From: JAHJUB01 sp041653615 [NCBI: Candidatus Ratteibacteria bacterium]
GTDB taxonomy: Bacteria > Ratteibacteria > UBA8468 > MWAK01
Assembly (NCBI GenBank): GCA_041653615.1
Contig: JBAZEZ010000006.1
Location: 17,944-81,943 of the forward strand
DNA length: 64,000 nt
Direction of reading: 5' to 3'
The notes beneath the pieces were generated by a model. It worked only from the letters and a program-made list of their open reading frames with translations, was not told the origin of the DNA and searched no databases. Both the position numbers and the translations under genes were made by a program. Shown here in pieces: positions 42,315 through 49,927 of this stretch (positions are counted from its first letter, which is position 1; the number at the start of each line of letters is the position of its first letter).

Positions 42315-42951
42315 TTTTCTTTCCTATTTTGTTTTCCACGCGCAGAAGTTCCCGACGCAGGTTCTCCTGAATCAGGGCGCTGGTGAGGTCTCCCCGGCTT
42401 CGCTCGATGATGCCCCGGTCATTATCAACCATGCGGCGCAAACCGCGCAGGATGGCGTCCGGGTAGTCAAGTGAAAAGAGGAAATAGTAAAAACTATCCA
42501 TGGTAGAGAGGATGCGCTCCGCTTCCGCGAATTCCTGTTTACGCAGCCGGTCCAGCAGATGCCGCCGCATCTCGCCGATTGCCTCGGCCATTCCGTTGAG
42601 ATATTCCGGCGCCGGAACCGTCAGTTCCTCCGGTGTCGGGAGTCTTTTGTCGCCCAGGATCGCAAGGGTAATGGCTGCTTCCGCGTATTCCTTTTCCGCC
42701 ATGGTCACAAAACCGGCGTGCCGCAAATCCGGTTCCTTCGCCAGTATCTTCTGGATTTCCTGGATTGATTTTGCTGCTTTCCGGAGGTCATTCTTCGCGT
42801 TTTCCCAATTGTGACGGTGCACTTCTTTAATTATTCCCGAAGCCATCCGGACGACTTCGCGGCAGGCGGGCATGACCTTCTCCCGCATCTTGTCTTTGTG
42901 GTCAAGTTTTGCTTCAATATCTTTCTCAATCAGTTTAAGCGTTTTTTCCAT
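42283..42951 (-). CDS. Translin-family protein
   Basis: 222 all-helical residues matching archaeal/bacterial translin-like proteins: AGFVTMAEKEYAEAAITLAI, then RLPTPEELTVPAPEYLNGMAE and LDYPDAILRGLRRMVDNDRG with IIERSRGDLTSA. Eukaryotic translin and TRAX bind and cut RNA (C3PO); TRAX has acidic catalytic residues, which I cannot confirm here. The gene overlaps the ANTAR regulator gene, so two potential RNA-binding proteins are made from one message. Confidence 0.75.
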   Translation of the reverse strand: MEKTLKLIEKDIEAKLDHKDKMREKVMPACREVVRMASGIIKEVHRHNWENAKNDLRKAAKSIQEIQKILAKEPDLRHAGFVTMAEKEYAEAAITLAILGDKRLPTPEELTVPAPEYLNGMAEAIGEMRRHLLDRLRKQEFAEAERILSTMDSFYYFLFSLDYPDAILRGLRRMVDNDRGIIERSRGDLTSALIQENLRRELLRVENKIGKKNGPEKSAAKS

Positions 42952-42969
42952 CCTTATCTTTCTCCTTTT

Positions 42970-43722
42970 TTAAATTGAGGTATTTATCAAATGCGCCATA
43001 AATCCGGCGCCGAAACCGTTATCAATATTTACCACCGCCACGTTGGGACTGCACGAGTTCAGCATTGTCAGCAGCGGGGTCAGGCCGGCGAACGAAGCGC
43101 CGTATCCGATGGATGTAGGCACGCCGATAACCGGTCTGCCGGAGATACCGGCTATCACCGAAGGTAAAGCGCCTTCCATTCCGGCCACCGCTACGACGCA
43201 GGCTGCTTTTTGAATCGTTTCCACCGAATCCAGCAGACGGTGCAGGCCGGCTACGCCGGCATCATAAACGGTTTTCACCCGGCTGCCCATTATTCGGGCG
43301 GTAATTTCCGCCTCCCTGGCAACCGGCAGGTCAGCGGTGCCGGCGCTGATGACCATAATGTAGTTTTTGGAAGTCGGTTCGGATATCTTCCCGGTCAGGA
43401 GCCGCGCTTCCGGAAAATAAGTGAGCTTTTTAGAAACATTTTTTCGCAACAGCGTTGCCCGTTTGGCTTCCAGGCGGGTCACCAGAAACTTTTCCGGGTG
43501 GTCCCGGACAATTTCTTTCACGAGCGCCAGCAACTGCTCGTCGGTCTTGCCCGGCGCGTAGATGACTTCCGGGAAACCGCAGCGCAAAGCCCGGTGCGTG
43601 TCCAGGCGGGCAAACCCCAGGTCGCGGTAGGGCAGGGACTTCAGTTCCGCCAGTACCGTCTCCGCGCCCTTCCTTCCCGCCTTAAACTCCTGCAGTAATT
43701 TTCTTAAATGTTTCTCGTCCAT
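42970..43722 (-). CDS. larB: Nickel-pincer nucleotide biosynthesis protein LarB
   Basis: 250 residues of LarB, the carboxylase/hydrolase that converts nicotinic acid adenine dinucleotide in synthesis of the lactate-racemase nickel-pincer cofactor. The C-terminal PurE-like domain is clear (ISAGTADLPVAREAEITA, VAGMEGALPSVIAG, IGVPTSIGYGASF). LarA, LarC and LarE are not in the window. The first 29 codons are duplicated at 44302-44388 on the other side of a toxin-antitoxin pair. Confidence 0.9.
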   Translation of the reverse strand: MDEKHLRKLLQEFKAGRKGAETVLAELKSLPYRDLGFARLDTHRALRCGFPEVIYAPGKTDEQLLALVKEIVRDHPEKFLVTRLEAKRATLLRKNVSKKLTYFPEARLLTGKISEPTSKNYIMVISAGTADLPVAREAEITARIMGSRVKTVYDAGVAGLHRLLDSVETIQKAACVVAVAGMEGALPSVIAGISGRPVIGVPTSIGYGASFAGLTPLLTMLNSCSPNVAVVNIDNGFGAGFMAHLINTSI

Positions 43723-43742
43723 ATTTTGTCTGCCGGTATTAC

Positions 43743-44009
43743 TTAATAAACGTCTCCGCGGGGTCGAATGTTGACAACGGCAATAATACCCTCTTGTTTT
43801 AAAAGGCCAAAAATAACCCGGTATTTTCCAACCCTCAAACGGTAAAAACCTTTCAGTTTTCCAAGCAATGGTTTTACTTCTGGATGAGAGAGAACTGCGT
43901 CAAGAGTTTTTAATTTGAAAAGTTCACTGCGAACTTCCTTTTGAATTTTACCGGGCAATCGTTTGTAATATTTTACGGCCTTTGAGGAAAGTTGAATGTC
44001 CCAGTTCAT
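43743..44009 (-). CDS. RelE/ParE-family toxin
   Basis: 88 residues: WDIQLSSKAVKYYKRLPGKI at the N-terminus and GFYRLRVGKYRVIFGLLKQE are the helix and strand signature of RelE/ParE toxins. RelE-like members cut mRNA at the ribosome. It overlaps the antitoxin gene by four bases (ATGA). Confidence 0.88.
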   Translation of the reverse strand: MNWDIQLSSKAVKYYKRLPGKIQKEVRSELFKLKTLDAVLSHPEVKPLLGKLKGFYRLRVGKYRVIFGLLKQEGIIAVVNIRPRGDVY

Positions 44010-44233
44010 TCAAGCCTCTTGCCTTTACCCCTTTTTATCTCTTCCAGCCCCTGGAGACATTCTGCTTCAAAACTCGGAATTCCGAGTAATTCCATCGTTT
44101 CCCGGTGCATGGCGATATACTCGTCAACCAGGGTTTCAAAGACCTTGCTTAGAGAGCAACCTTCGTATCCTGCAATCGCTTTGGTTAATTTCAGTTTTTC
44201 TTCCGGCAATCTTACGGTTGTGGTGGTTACCAT
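44006..44233 (-). CDS. RHH-type antitoxin
   Basis: 75 residues with the N-terminal strand TTTTVRLPEEKLKLTKAIAG and helices CSLSKVFETLVDEYIAMH typical of RHH antitoxins. The start at 44233 is chosen because GGGAGGA lies six bases upstream; an in-frame ATG at 44254 is inside the operator. It should repress its promoter at 44253-44281 through the palindrome there. Confidence 0.8.
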   Translation of the reverse strand: MVTTTTVRLPEEKLKLTKAIAGYEGCSLSKVFETLVDEYIAMHRETMELLGIPSFEAECLQGLEEIKRGKGKRLE

Positions 44234-44248
44234 ATTTATCCTCCCGAA

Positions 44249-44281
44249 TGACATAATAACATAAAAGTTTAATTATGTCAA
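44249..44281 (-). promoter_or_regulatory. Promoter with palindromic operator for the RelE pair
   Basis: TTGACA (44281-44276), a 17-base spacer and TATTAT (44258-44253). A perfect inverted repeat TGACATAAT (44249-44257) / ATTATGTCA (44272-44280) covers both promoter boxes. Confidence 0.7.
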
Positions 44282-44301
44282 AATATCATTATCAAGGACA
44301 G

Positions 44302-44388
44302 GGATTTTAGTTCCGCCAGTACCGCCTCCGCGTCCTTCCGTCCTGCCTTAAACTCCCGCAGTAACTTCCGTAAATGTTTTTCGTCCAT
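44302..44388 (-). pseudogene. Duplicated 5' fragment of larB
   Basis: It encodes MDEKHLRKLLREFKAGRKDA and EAVLAELKS, the first 29 residues of LarB with three substitutions, then a stop soon follows. The RelE antitoxin-toxin pair lies between this fragment and intact larB, suggesting insertion with duplication, followed by divergence. Confidence 0.85.
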
Positions 44389-44393
44389 ATTTT

Positions 44394-44762
44394 TTAATTC
44401 CCCTCCCCTGGAGGGAGGGGACAGGGAAGGGGGGAACAAATTTGTCTTATAACTTCCAAAACCCCTTCTGTATTTTTTAGAACATCATTATTCCAAAATC
44501 TTAAAACTATAAAACCATTTTGATATAACCATTTGTCCCTTTCTGTATCATTTTGGTTTTCCATATGTTGCCCACCGTCAACTTCTATGATAACCATTTT
44601 TTCGAAGTTGATAAAGTCAACGATATAATTTCCAACCGGTTGTTGCCGTCTAAATTTTAACCCATCTAATTGTTTATATTTGAGATGTTGCCACAATCTT
44701 TTTTCTGCTTCGGTGGGGTTGTTTCTCAGTTTTCGAGCAACAGATATTGATTTTTTATCCAT
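44394..44762 (-). CDS. DUF559 family endonuclease-like protein
   Basis: 122 residues of DUF559, a relative of Vsr and other PD-(D/E)XK nucleases: NNPTEAEKRLWQHLKYKQLD, KFRRQQPVGNYIVDF, then IIEVDGGQHME with the acidic/Q core and WNNDVLKNTEGVL. The last residues (CSPLPCPLPPGEGN) are encoded by a GC-rich palindrome, and a second palindrome lies just upstream of the start. The same palindrome family occurs inside mnmE and the MEMO gene. A role in repair or element mobility is inference. Confidence 0.85.
   Translation of the reverse strand: MDKKSISVARKLRNNPTEAEKRLWQHLKYKQLDGLKFRRQQPVGNYIVDFINFEKMVIIEVDGGQHMENQNDTERDKWLYQNGFIVLRFWNNDVLKNTEGVLEVIRQICSPLPCPLPPGEGN
44398..44434. repeat. GC-rich palindromic element at the 3' end of the DUF559 gene
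   Basis: CCCCTCCCCTGGAGGGAGGG then ACAGGGAAGGGGGG. It encodes the last residues of the DUF559 protein in the minus direction. Confidence 0.7.
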
Positions 44763-44768
44763 TTTATT

Positions 44769-44804
44769 CACCCCCACCTACACCTCCCCCCTCAAGGGGG
44801 AGGA
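44769..44804. repeat. GC-rich palindromic element at the 5' end of the DUF559 gene
   Basis: ACCCCCACCTACACCTCCCC and CTCAAGGGGGAGG. With 44398-44434 it brackets the DUF559 coding region. Confidence 0.7.
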
Positions 44805-44811
44805 ATATTTA

Positions 44812-45744
44812 CTAAGTTACAATTACCCCGGCGTAGCCCACCACCGAATCCTTATCCCCGCAGATATCCCCGCTTGTATTATACATCACTAACTCTGCTT
44901 TCTGCGCATGGAGTTCCCGGGCCGCGGCCAGCATTATGGCGGTTGGGCCGACCCCGCACATGGAAATATTCCTTTCCGCGGTACGGTTCAAAAGCATTTC
45001 CGGGTCCAGGGCCAGTATTGCCTCCAACGCGTACCTATCTTTTTCCCGCGCAACCTGGTCCGGCTCGTAATGGGTCATGTCGGAACTGGCGATGATGAGC
45101 GTTTCTTTGTGGCTGTTTTTGATGAAACCGGCAATCTCCTTTCCTAATTGCAGGAGATTTGTTGACTGCAATGAACCGACCACAATCGGAATAATTTCAA
45201 ATTTACTGGCGAGGCTAAAGCCTCGCACTACATTTTCTTTTTCGACGCAGAATTGCAGAAACGGCACCTGGACTTCCAGAGAATGCTCAAGTTGATGGGC
45301 GCTTTCATCCGGTTCCAGGAGCGAACTTTGTTTCAGAAGGTCTTTAGCCAGAGAAGAGATGGGAACTTCGCCCAATGGTGTTTGCCAGGTGCCTTCGGCC
45401 ATCAGGGAGAAGGTCGGGCCAAGGCCGGTGTGGTTGGGCCCTAAGATAATGACCAGTTCCGGGATGGAGAGTTGGCTGTAAACCGCGCCGGCCACTACGC
45501 CGGAACATACGTAACCGGCGTGCGGAACCACAATGCCGATGGCTTTGAGTTTTGCCCCCTCACCTTTATCCTCTCCCCGGTGGGGAGAGGAGAGATAGGC
45601 AGAAGATTTTTCCATCAGGAGGGAGGGAATAAAAGTGGAAGATTCCCCCACCAGGGGGGAGGAAACAAGCGAGGATAGCATCTCGCGCAGGGCCCGGGCG
45701 CTGGACGGATAGAATTTACCGCTGACTACGGGTTTGCGAAGCAT
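44812..45744 (-). CDS. MEMO1 family protein (AmmeMemoRadiSam system B) with in-frame repeat insertion
   Basis: 310 residues. The MEMO fold is clear: LRKPVVSGKFYPSSARALRE, VPHAGYVCSGVVAGAVYS, GPNHTGLG, DESAHQLEHSLEVQVPFL, SSDMTHYEPD and the end GDICGDKDSVVGYAGVIV. These proteins resemble extradiol dioxygenases and often accompany a radical SAM protein and an AMMECR1 protein, not seen here. Residues about 28-62 (VSSPLVGESSTFIPS...SSPHRGEDKGEG) are an extra loop encoded by a palindromic repeat. Confidence 0.9.
   Translation of the reverse strand: MLRKPVVSGKFYPSSARALREMLSSLVSSPLVGESSTFIPSLLMEKSSAYLSSPHRGEDKGEGAKLKAIGIVVPHAGYVCSGVVAGAVYSQLSIPELVIILGPNHTGLGPTFSLMAEGTWQTPLGEVPISSLAKDLLKQSSLLEPDESAHQLEHSLEVQVPFLQFCVEKENVVRGFSLASKFEIIPIVVGSLQSTNLLQLGKEIAGFIKNSHKETLIIASSDMTHYEPDQVAREKDRYALEAILALDPEMLLNRTAERNISMCGVGPTAIMLAAARELHAQKAELVMYNTSGDICGDKDSVVGYAGVIVT
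45555..45662. repeat. GC-rich palindromic elements inside the MEMO gene
   Basis: CCCCCTCACCTTTATCCTCT then CCCCGGTGGGGAGAGG, followed by a second unit CCCCCACCAGGGGGGAGG. The first 23 bases match the mnmE insertion. The frame of the host gene is kept. Confidence 0.85.
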
Positions 45745-45765
45745 GGCTATTCCCCCTCACTACAA

Positions 45766-45789
45766 GCGACCCTGAAAGGGTCGCGCTAC
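45766..45789. repeat. GCGACCCTGAAAGGGTCGC hairpin repeat, copy 2
   Basis: Identical to the unit at 39241-39264, here between the MEMO and M24 peptidase genes. Confidence 0.75.
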
Positions 45790-45828
45790 GAGATTGCCGC
45801 GCGAACTGCGCTCGTAATGACTTCTACT

Positions 45829-46941
45829 CTACTGGGTTAGGTTTTCCAGGCCGGTTGCGGTGACCAGGTAGGTATCCTCCACCCTCATGCCGCCCCAGCC
45901 CGGGATATAGACCGCCGGCTCTATCGTTATCACCATTCCCGGTTTTAAAATGTCCTGGCTCCGGGGACTTAAGGTTGGTTCCTCGTGGACGGAAAGGCCG
46001 ACGCCGTGTCCGATACTGTGGATAAAATATTGGTCCAGACCTTTTTTCTTCAGAACGTTCCGGCCGGCGGCATCTACGTCTTTGGCCGATACGCCCGGTC
46101 CGGCTTTTTTCTCCGCGGCTTTTTTGGCCGAGGAAATGATTCGGAGAATTTCCACGGCCTTTTTATCTTTTTTCCCGGGGAAGAAGACCCGGGTAAGGTC
46201 CGAACAGTAGCCGGAATACTTGGCGCCGAAATCTACCGTAACCCAATCCGGGTCGGATATGATGCCGGTTGTCGGAATCGCGTGCGGAAAGAAGGTGCGT
46301 GGCCCGGAAGCCGCGATGACCGGAAAAGCGGAACCGGCTTTGTTTTCTTCCATGCATCTTTGCAGGAGAAGCGCTAATTCCGCTTCCGTTGTCCCGGGCT
46401 TCAGCGTTTTTCGCGCCTGCCGGAAGGCGTTTCCGGTAATCAGGCTCGCTTTGCGAATGAGCGTAATTTCCGCCTCGTCTTTGATAGACCGTATGCGAAG
46501 CGGCAGAAGATTTAATTCAAAATACGCGGCCGGGAAGGCCTCCTTCAGTTTTAAAAAATGACCGGCCGGCAGTTCCGGTTCCACACCCACTTTTTTTAGA
46601 CCGGAGATAATTGATTTTTCCCTCCATAGTTCAACGGATTTTCGCAGGGGTAAATTTCCGGAAAGGTAAAATAAGGCTTCCTGGTAAATCAGGGGGTGGG
46701 TAAAAAGAAGTATTTCTTTGGCAGTGACAACACCGAAAACGTCTTTCAGGAAGAGGCCGGTAAAATAACCGATATTTTCCAGGTTTTGCAGCAGAAAGCC
46801 GTCGAGCCCTTCGACCGCCATCAGGTTACGAAGCCGTTGCTGCCGGCCGAGTAAAGTTTTTTTAGAGTAAAGCGGCCAGGAGGGCCTTTTGAAGGTGGAG
46901 ACGGTTTTCGGCCTGGTCCCAGACGATGGAATTAGGGCCAT
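45829..46941 (-). CDS. M24 family Xaa-Pro aminopeptidase
   Basis: Metallopeptidase with an N-terminal creatinase-like domain (GLDGFLLQNLENIGYFTGLF) and a pita-bread catalytic domain. Metal ligands are visible in VTVDFGAKYSGYCSDLTR, SIGHGVGLSVHE and VITIEPAVYIPGWGG. It removes N-terminal residues before proline. The start is uncertain: ATG 46941 has GAGG six bases before it but overlaps argF by 80 bp, while ATG 46821 would lose the first helix. The product is 370 or 330 residues. Confidence 0.87.
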   Translation of the reverse strand: MALIPSSGTRPKTVSTFKRPSWPLYSKKTLLGRQQRLRNLMAVEGLDGFLLQNLENIGYFTGLFLKDVFGVVTAKEILLFTHPLIYQEALFYLSGNLPLRKSVELWREKSIISGLKKVGVEPELPAGHFLKLKEAFPAAYFELNLLPLRIRSIKDEAEITLIRKASLITGNAFRQARKTLKPGTTEAELALLLQRCMEENKAGSAFPVIAASGPRTFFPHAIPTTGIISDPDWVTVDFGAKYSGYCSDLTRVFFPGKKDKKAVEILRIISSAKKAAEKKAGPGVSAKDVDAAGRNVLKKKGLDQYFIHSIGHGVGLSVHEEPTLSPRSQDILKPGMVITIEPAVYIPGWGGMRVEDTYLVTATGLENLTQ

Positions 46942-47779
46942 CAATTACCTCTTCGGTTATTTCTTCTCCGCGGTGGGCAGGCAGGCAGTGCATCACCATT
47001 ACCTTGGCGGCGGCATTTTTCAGAAGGTTGCTGTTTACCTGATAGGGAAGGAATATTTTTTTCTCTTTTTTCGTTTCTTCCTGACCCATGCTTACCCAGG
47101 TGTCGGTATAGATGAAGTCAACGTTTGAGAGGCTGACCTTCGGGTCGGTGGTAACATTTATTTTTTGGTGGCTGTTCTTCAATTTTGACAGCACCTCTTT
47201 TCGGGGCTGATAATCTTTCGGAGTTACCACCAGCATTTCCACCCCCAGGAGGTCCGCGGTCTGCATGAGGGAGTGGCAAACGTTGTTTCCGTCTCCGAAA
47301 TAGGCCAGTTTCGCCTCTTTTAAACCGCTTCTTTTTTCCCAGATGGTGTAAAAATCAGCCAGGGCCTGGCAGGGATGGTGGAGGTCGGTCAGCCCGTTGA
47401 TGACCGGGATATCGCTGTGCTTTGCCAGTTCTTCGGTATCCGTTTGTTTGAAGGTGCGAATCATTATTCCGTTCAGATACCGGGAGAGGGCGCGGCCGGT
47501 ATCGGCCGTCGTCTCCCCGCGGGAAATCTGAGTGCCTTCCGCGGAAAGGTTTATGGCGTGGCCGTCCAACTGCAGCATCGCCACTTCAAACGAGGTGCGG
47601 GTTCGGGTAGACGGTTTGGCAAAGACCATGCCCAGAACTTTTCCCTTCAAAATCGGAACGCGTAACTCGCCTCGTTTGTGCCGGTTCTTGAGGTCTTTAG
47701 CCAGTTCAAAAAGATGAAAGACCTCATCGGCAGTCAGGTCGCTTACCTGCAAAAAGTCTTTCTTTCTTAATTTAAACAT
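46862..47779 (-). CDS. argF: Ornithine carbamoyltransferase
   Basis: 305 residues; ornithine + carbamoyl phosphate to citrulline. Carbamoyl-phosphate motif STRTRTSFE, HHPCQALAD and the ornithine motif MHCLPAHRGEE are intact. It is the third gene of an argB-argD-argF run and overlaps argD slightly. Carbamoyl phosphate would come from the CarAB gene products encoded 11 kb away. Confidence 0.96.
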   Translation of the reverse strand: MFKLRKKDFLQVSDLTADEVFHLFELAKDLKNRHKRGELRVPILKGKVLGMVFAKPSTRTRTSFEVAMLQLDGHAINLSAEGTQISRGETTADTGRALSRYLNGIMIRTFKQTDTEELAKHSDIPVINGLTDLHHPCQALADFYTIWEKRSGLKEAKLAYFGDGNNVCHSLMQTADLLGVEMLVVTPKDYQPRKEVLSKLKNSHQKINVTTDPKVSLSNVDFIYTDTWVSMGQEETKKEKKIFLPYQVNSNLLKNAAAKVMVMHCLPAHRGEEITEEVIDGPNSIVWDQAENRLHLQKALLAALL

Positions 47780-48933
47780 TTTTTTAAGATGGAGAGGCCT
47801 AGGTCGGCCTCGTCCCTGGTTAGGGTAAGGGGCGGCATAACCCGTAAAACGTTATGCTGGGTACAATTGACCAGCAAACCGTTTTTCTGCGCCTCCTCGG
47901 TAATTTTCGCGGCGGGGATTTTTAATTCGCAGCCGATCATCAGGCCGATTCCCCGGACTTCTTTTACCAGAGGCGAAATTTCGCGCAGCCGTTCTTGCAG
48001 GTACGCGCCCATTCTTACCGCGTTTTCCAACAGATTTTCTTTTTTGATTGTTTCCAGCACCGCCAGCGCCGCGGCGCAAACCAGCGGCCCGCCTCCAAAG
48101 GTGGTGGCGTGGGTGCCCGGCGCAAGGATGCCGGCGTATTTTTCGGCTATGATAATGGCGCCGACGGGAACGCCGCCGCCCAGCGTTTTGGCCAAGGTCA
48201 TCGCGTCCGGCGTCACCCGGCAGTGTTGAAAAGCGAAGAGTTTTCCGGTGCGGCCCATTCCGGTCTGGATTTCGTCGAAAATAAGTAAAATTTTATGCCG
48301 GTCGCAGAGTCGGCGCAGGTCTTTCAGAAATTCCGGCCGGGCCGGATTGACTCCACCCTCGCCCTGAATTGGTTCAATAACGATGGCCGCGGTCTTTGGA
48401 CCCAGAACTTTTTTAACGCTTTCCAGGTCGTTGAATTTTGCTTTGCGGAAACCGGACGGCAGAGGCGAGAAACCTTTTTGTATCTTGCGCTGGCCGGTCA
48501 TCGTCAGGGTAGCCAGGGTCCGGCCGTGAAAAGAGCCGGTGAAGGAAATAATCTGGTAACGGCCGTCGGGGTGTCCGGCGAGCCGGGCTAGTTTGATGGC
48601 GGCTTCGTTCGCTTCCGCGCCGCTGTTGGCGAAGAAGCACTTGCCGGGAAAACTGGACCGGACGAGTTCTTCGGCCAATCGCGCCTGCGGGGGATGAAAG
48701 AAATTATTGGAGAAATGGATGGATTTTTTTGCCTGTTCCGCGACCGCCTTGACTACCCGCGGATGACAGTGGCCGATTCCGCTTACCGCCCAACCGGGGA
48801 AGAAATCAAGGTAGCGCTTGCCGTGGATGTCGGTTACCCAGGCGCCTTTCCCCTTCACCAGGCACAGATTGGTCCGGCGGTAGGAAGGGACAACGTATTT
48901 TTGATACGCTTGTAAAACCTCTTTTTCCGTCAT
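47767..48933 (-). CDS. argD: Acetylornithine aminotransferase
   Basis: 388-residue class III PLP aminotransferase. GKRYLDFFPGWAVSGIGH, FANSGAEANEAAIKLAR, IEPIQGEGGVNPA, LIFDEIQTGMGRTG and the PLP lysine in MTLAKTLGGGVPVGA match ArgD. It converts N-acetylglutamate semialdehyde to N-acetylornithine. It lies between argB and argF. Confidence 0.95.
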   Translation of the reverse strand: MTEKEVLQAYQKYVVPSYRRTNLCLVKGKGAWVTDIHGKRYLDFFPGWAVSGIGHCHPRVVKAVAEQAKKSIHFSNNFFHPPQARLAEELVRSSFPGKCFFANSGAEANEAAIKLARLAGHPDGRYQIISFTGSFHGRTLATLTMTGQRKIQKGFSPLPSGFRKAKFNDLESVKKVLGPKTAAIVIEPIQGEGGVNPARPEFLKDLRRLCDRHKILLIFDEIQTGMGRTGKLFAFQHCRVTPDAMTLAKTLGGGVPVGAIIIAEKYAGILAPGTHATTFGGGPLVCAAALAVLETIKKENLLENAVRMGAYLQERLREISPLVKEVRGIGLMIGCELKIPAAKITEEAQKNGLLVNCTQHNVLRVMPPLTLTRDEADLGLSILKKCLN

Positions 48934-48965
48934 GTTACACTAATTTTCATTAGTAATACCGGGCA

Positions 48966-49823
48966 TTATTCCGGGACGATTTCCGTGCCCACTCCCTGAT
49001 TGGTAAATATCTCCAGCAAAAGGGTGTGCGGTATGTGGCCGCCGACCAGGTGTACTTTGGTTACGCCGTTTTCCGTGGCGAATAGCCCGGCGCGTATCTT
49101 GGGCAGCATGCCCGCGGTAATAATTTCTTCTTCCACCAGCGCTTTTGCCTGGCTGGGCCGCAAAATTGAAATCAGGCTTTCTTCATTGTTCCGGTCGCGC
49201 ATAATGCCGGCCTGGTCGGTCAGGAATACCAGTTTTTCCGCCGAAAGTCCGACCGCGATTTTACTGGCGGCCGCGTCAGCGTTGATGTTGTAGAGCAGTC
49301 CGTCGGCGCCGAAGGCCAGTGGTACGACTACCGGGATAATGCCTGCCCGGCAGGTTTCGTCAAAGAAAGAAGCGTTTATTTCCTTTACTTCACCCACCAG
49401 TCCGAGGTTTGCTTCGCTCAGGGTAAATTTAATCGCGCCCAATACCCGGTTTTCCGGAAAGACCCCCTTGGCTTTGCCGCCGATTTCTTCAATCAGGGAA
49501 ACTAATTCCTGGTTGACGGAGAGAAGCGTTTCGCGAATTACCGCGATTGTTTCCGCGTCGGTATAACGTAAACCATCCACGAAACGGGTTTTAATTTCTC
49601 GGGCGGCCAGCGCTTCGGAAATCCTGGGTCCGCCGCCGTGTACCAGGATAACCTTGATTCCCACCGCGGACATAAAAACAATATCTTCCAGGATTGTACG
49701 CGCCAGACGCGGTTCGCGCATGACCGAGCCGCCGTACTTGACCACCGCGAATTTATTCTTGAAGTTGAGGATGTACGGCATTGCCTCGACCAGTACCTGT
49801 GCTTTCTTCGTTGCTTCTTCCAT
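48966..49823 (-). CDS. argB: Acetylglutamate kinase
   Basis: 285 residues of the amino acid kinase fold: FAVVKYGGSVMR at the N-terminus, ILVHGGGPRISEAL, NINADAAASKIAVGLSAEKL and ITAGMLPKIRAG, all family features. It phosphorylates N-acetylglutamate. The C-terminal HTLLLEIFTNQGVGTEIV suggests the arginine-sensitive hexameric type with its N-terminal helix (EEATKKAQVLVEAMPYI). First gene of the arg run. Confidence 0.95.
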   Translation of the reverse strand: MEEATKKAQVLVEAMPYILNFKNKFAVVKYGGSVMREPRLARTILEDIVFMSAVGIKVILVHGGGPRISEALAAREIKTRFVDGLRYTDAETIAVIRETLLSVNQELVSLIEEIGGKAKGVFPENRVLGAIKFTLSEANLGLVGEVKEINASFFDETCRAGIIPVVVPLAFGADGLLYNINADAAASKIAVGLSAEKLVFLTDQAGIMRDRNNEESLISILRPSQAKALVEEEIITAGMLPKIRAGLFATENGVTKVHLVGGHIPHTLLLEIFTNQGVGTEIVPE

Positions 49824-49849
49824 AGGTTAAGAACCCTTTCTCTTTAGTT

Positions 49850-49919
49850 GTCATTCTGAGCGGTAGCGAAGAATCCCGTTGTTAAAGCGAGATCCTTCGC
49901 AGCTGCGGCTCAGGATGAC
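49850..49919. repeat. GTCATTCTGAGC palindrome, copy 2
   Basis: GTCATTCTGAGCGGTAGCGA at the left, GGCTCAGGATGAC at the right, with AAGAATC / GATCCTTCG inner arms. It lies between purQ and argB. Confidence 0.8.
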
Positions 49920-49927
49920 ATAAAATG

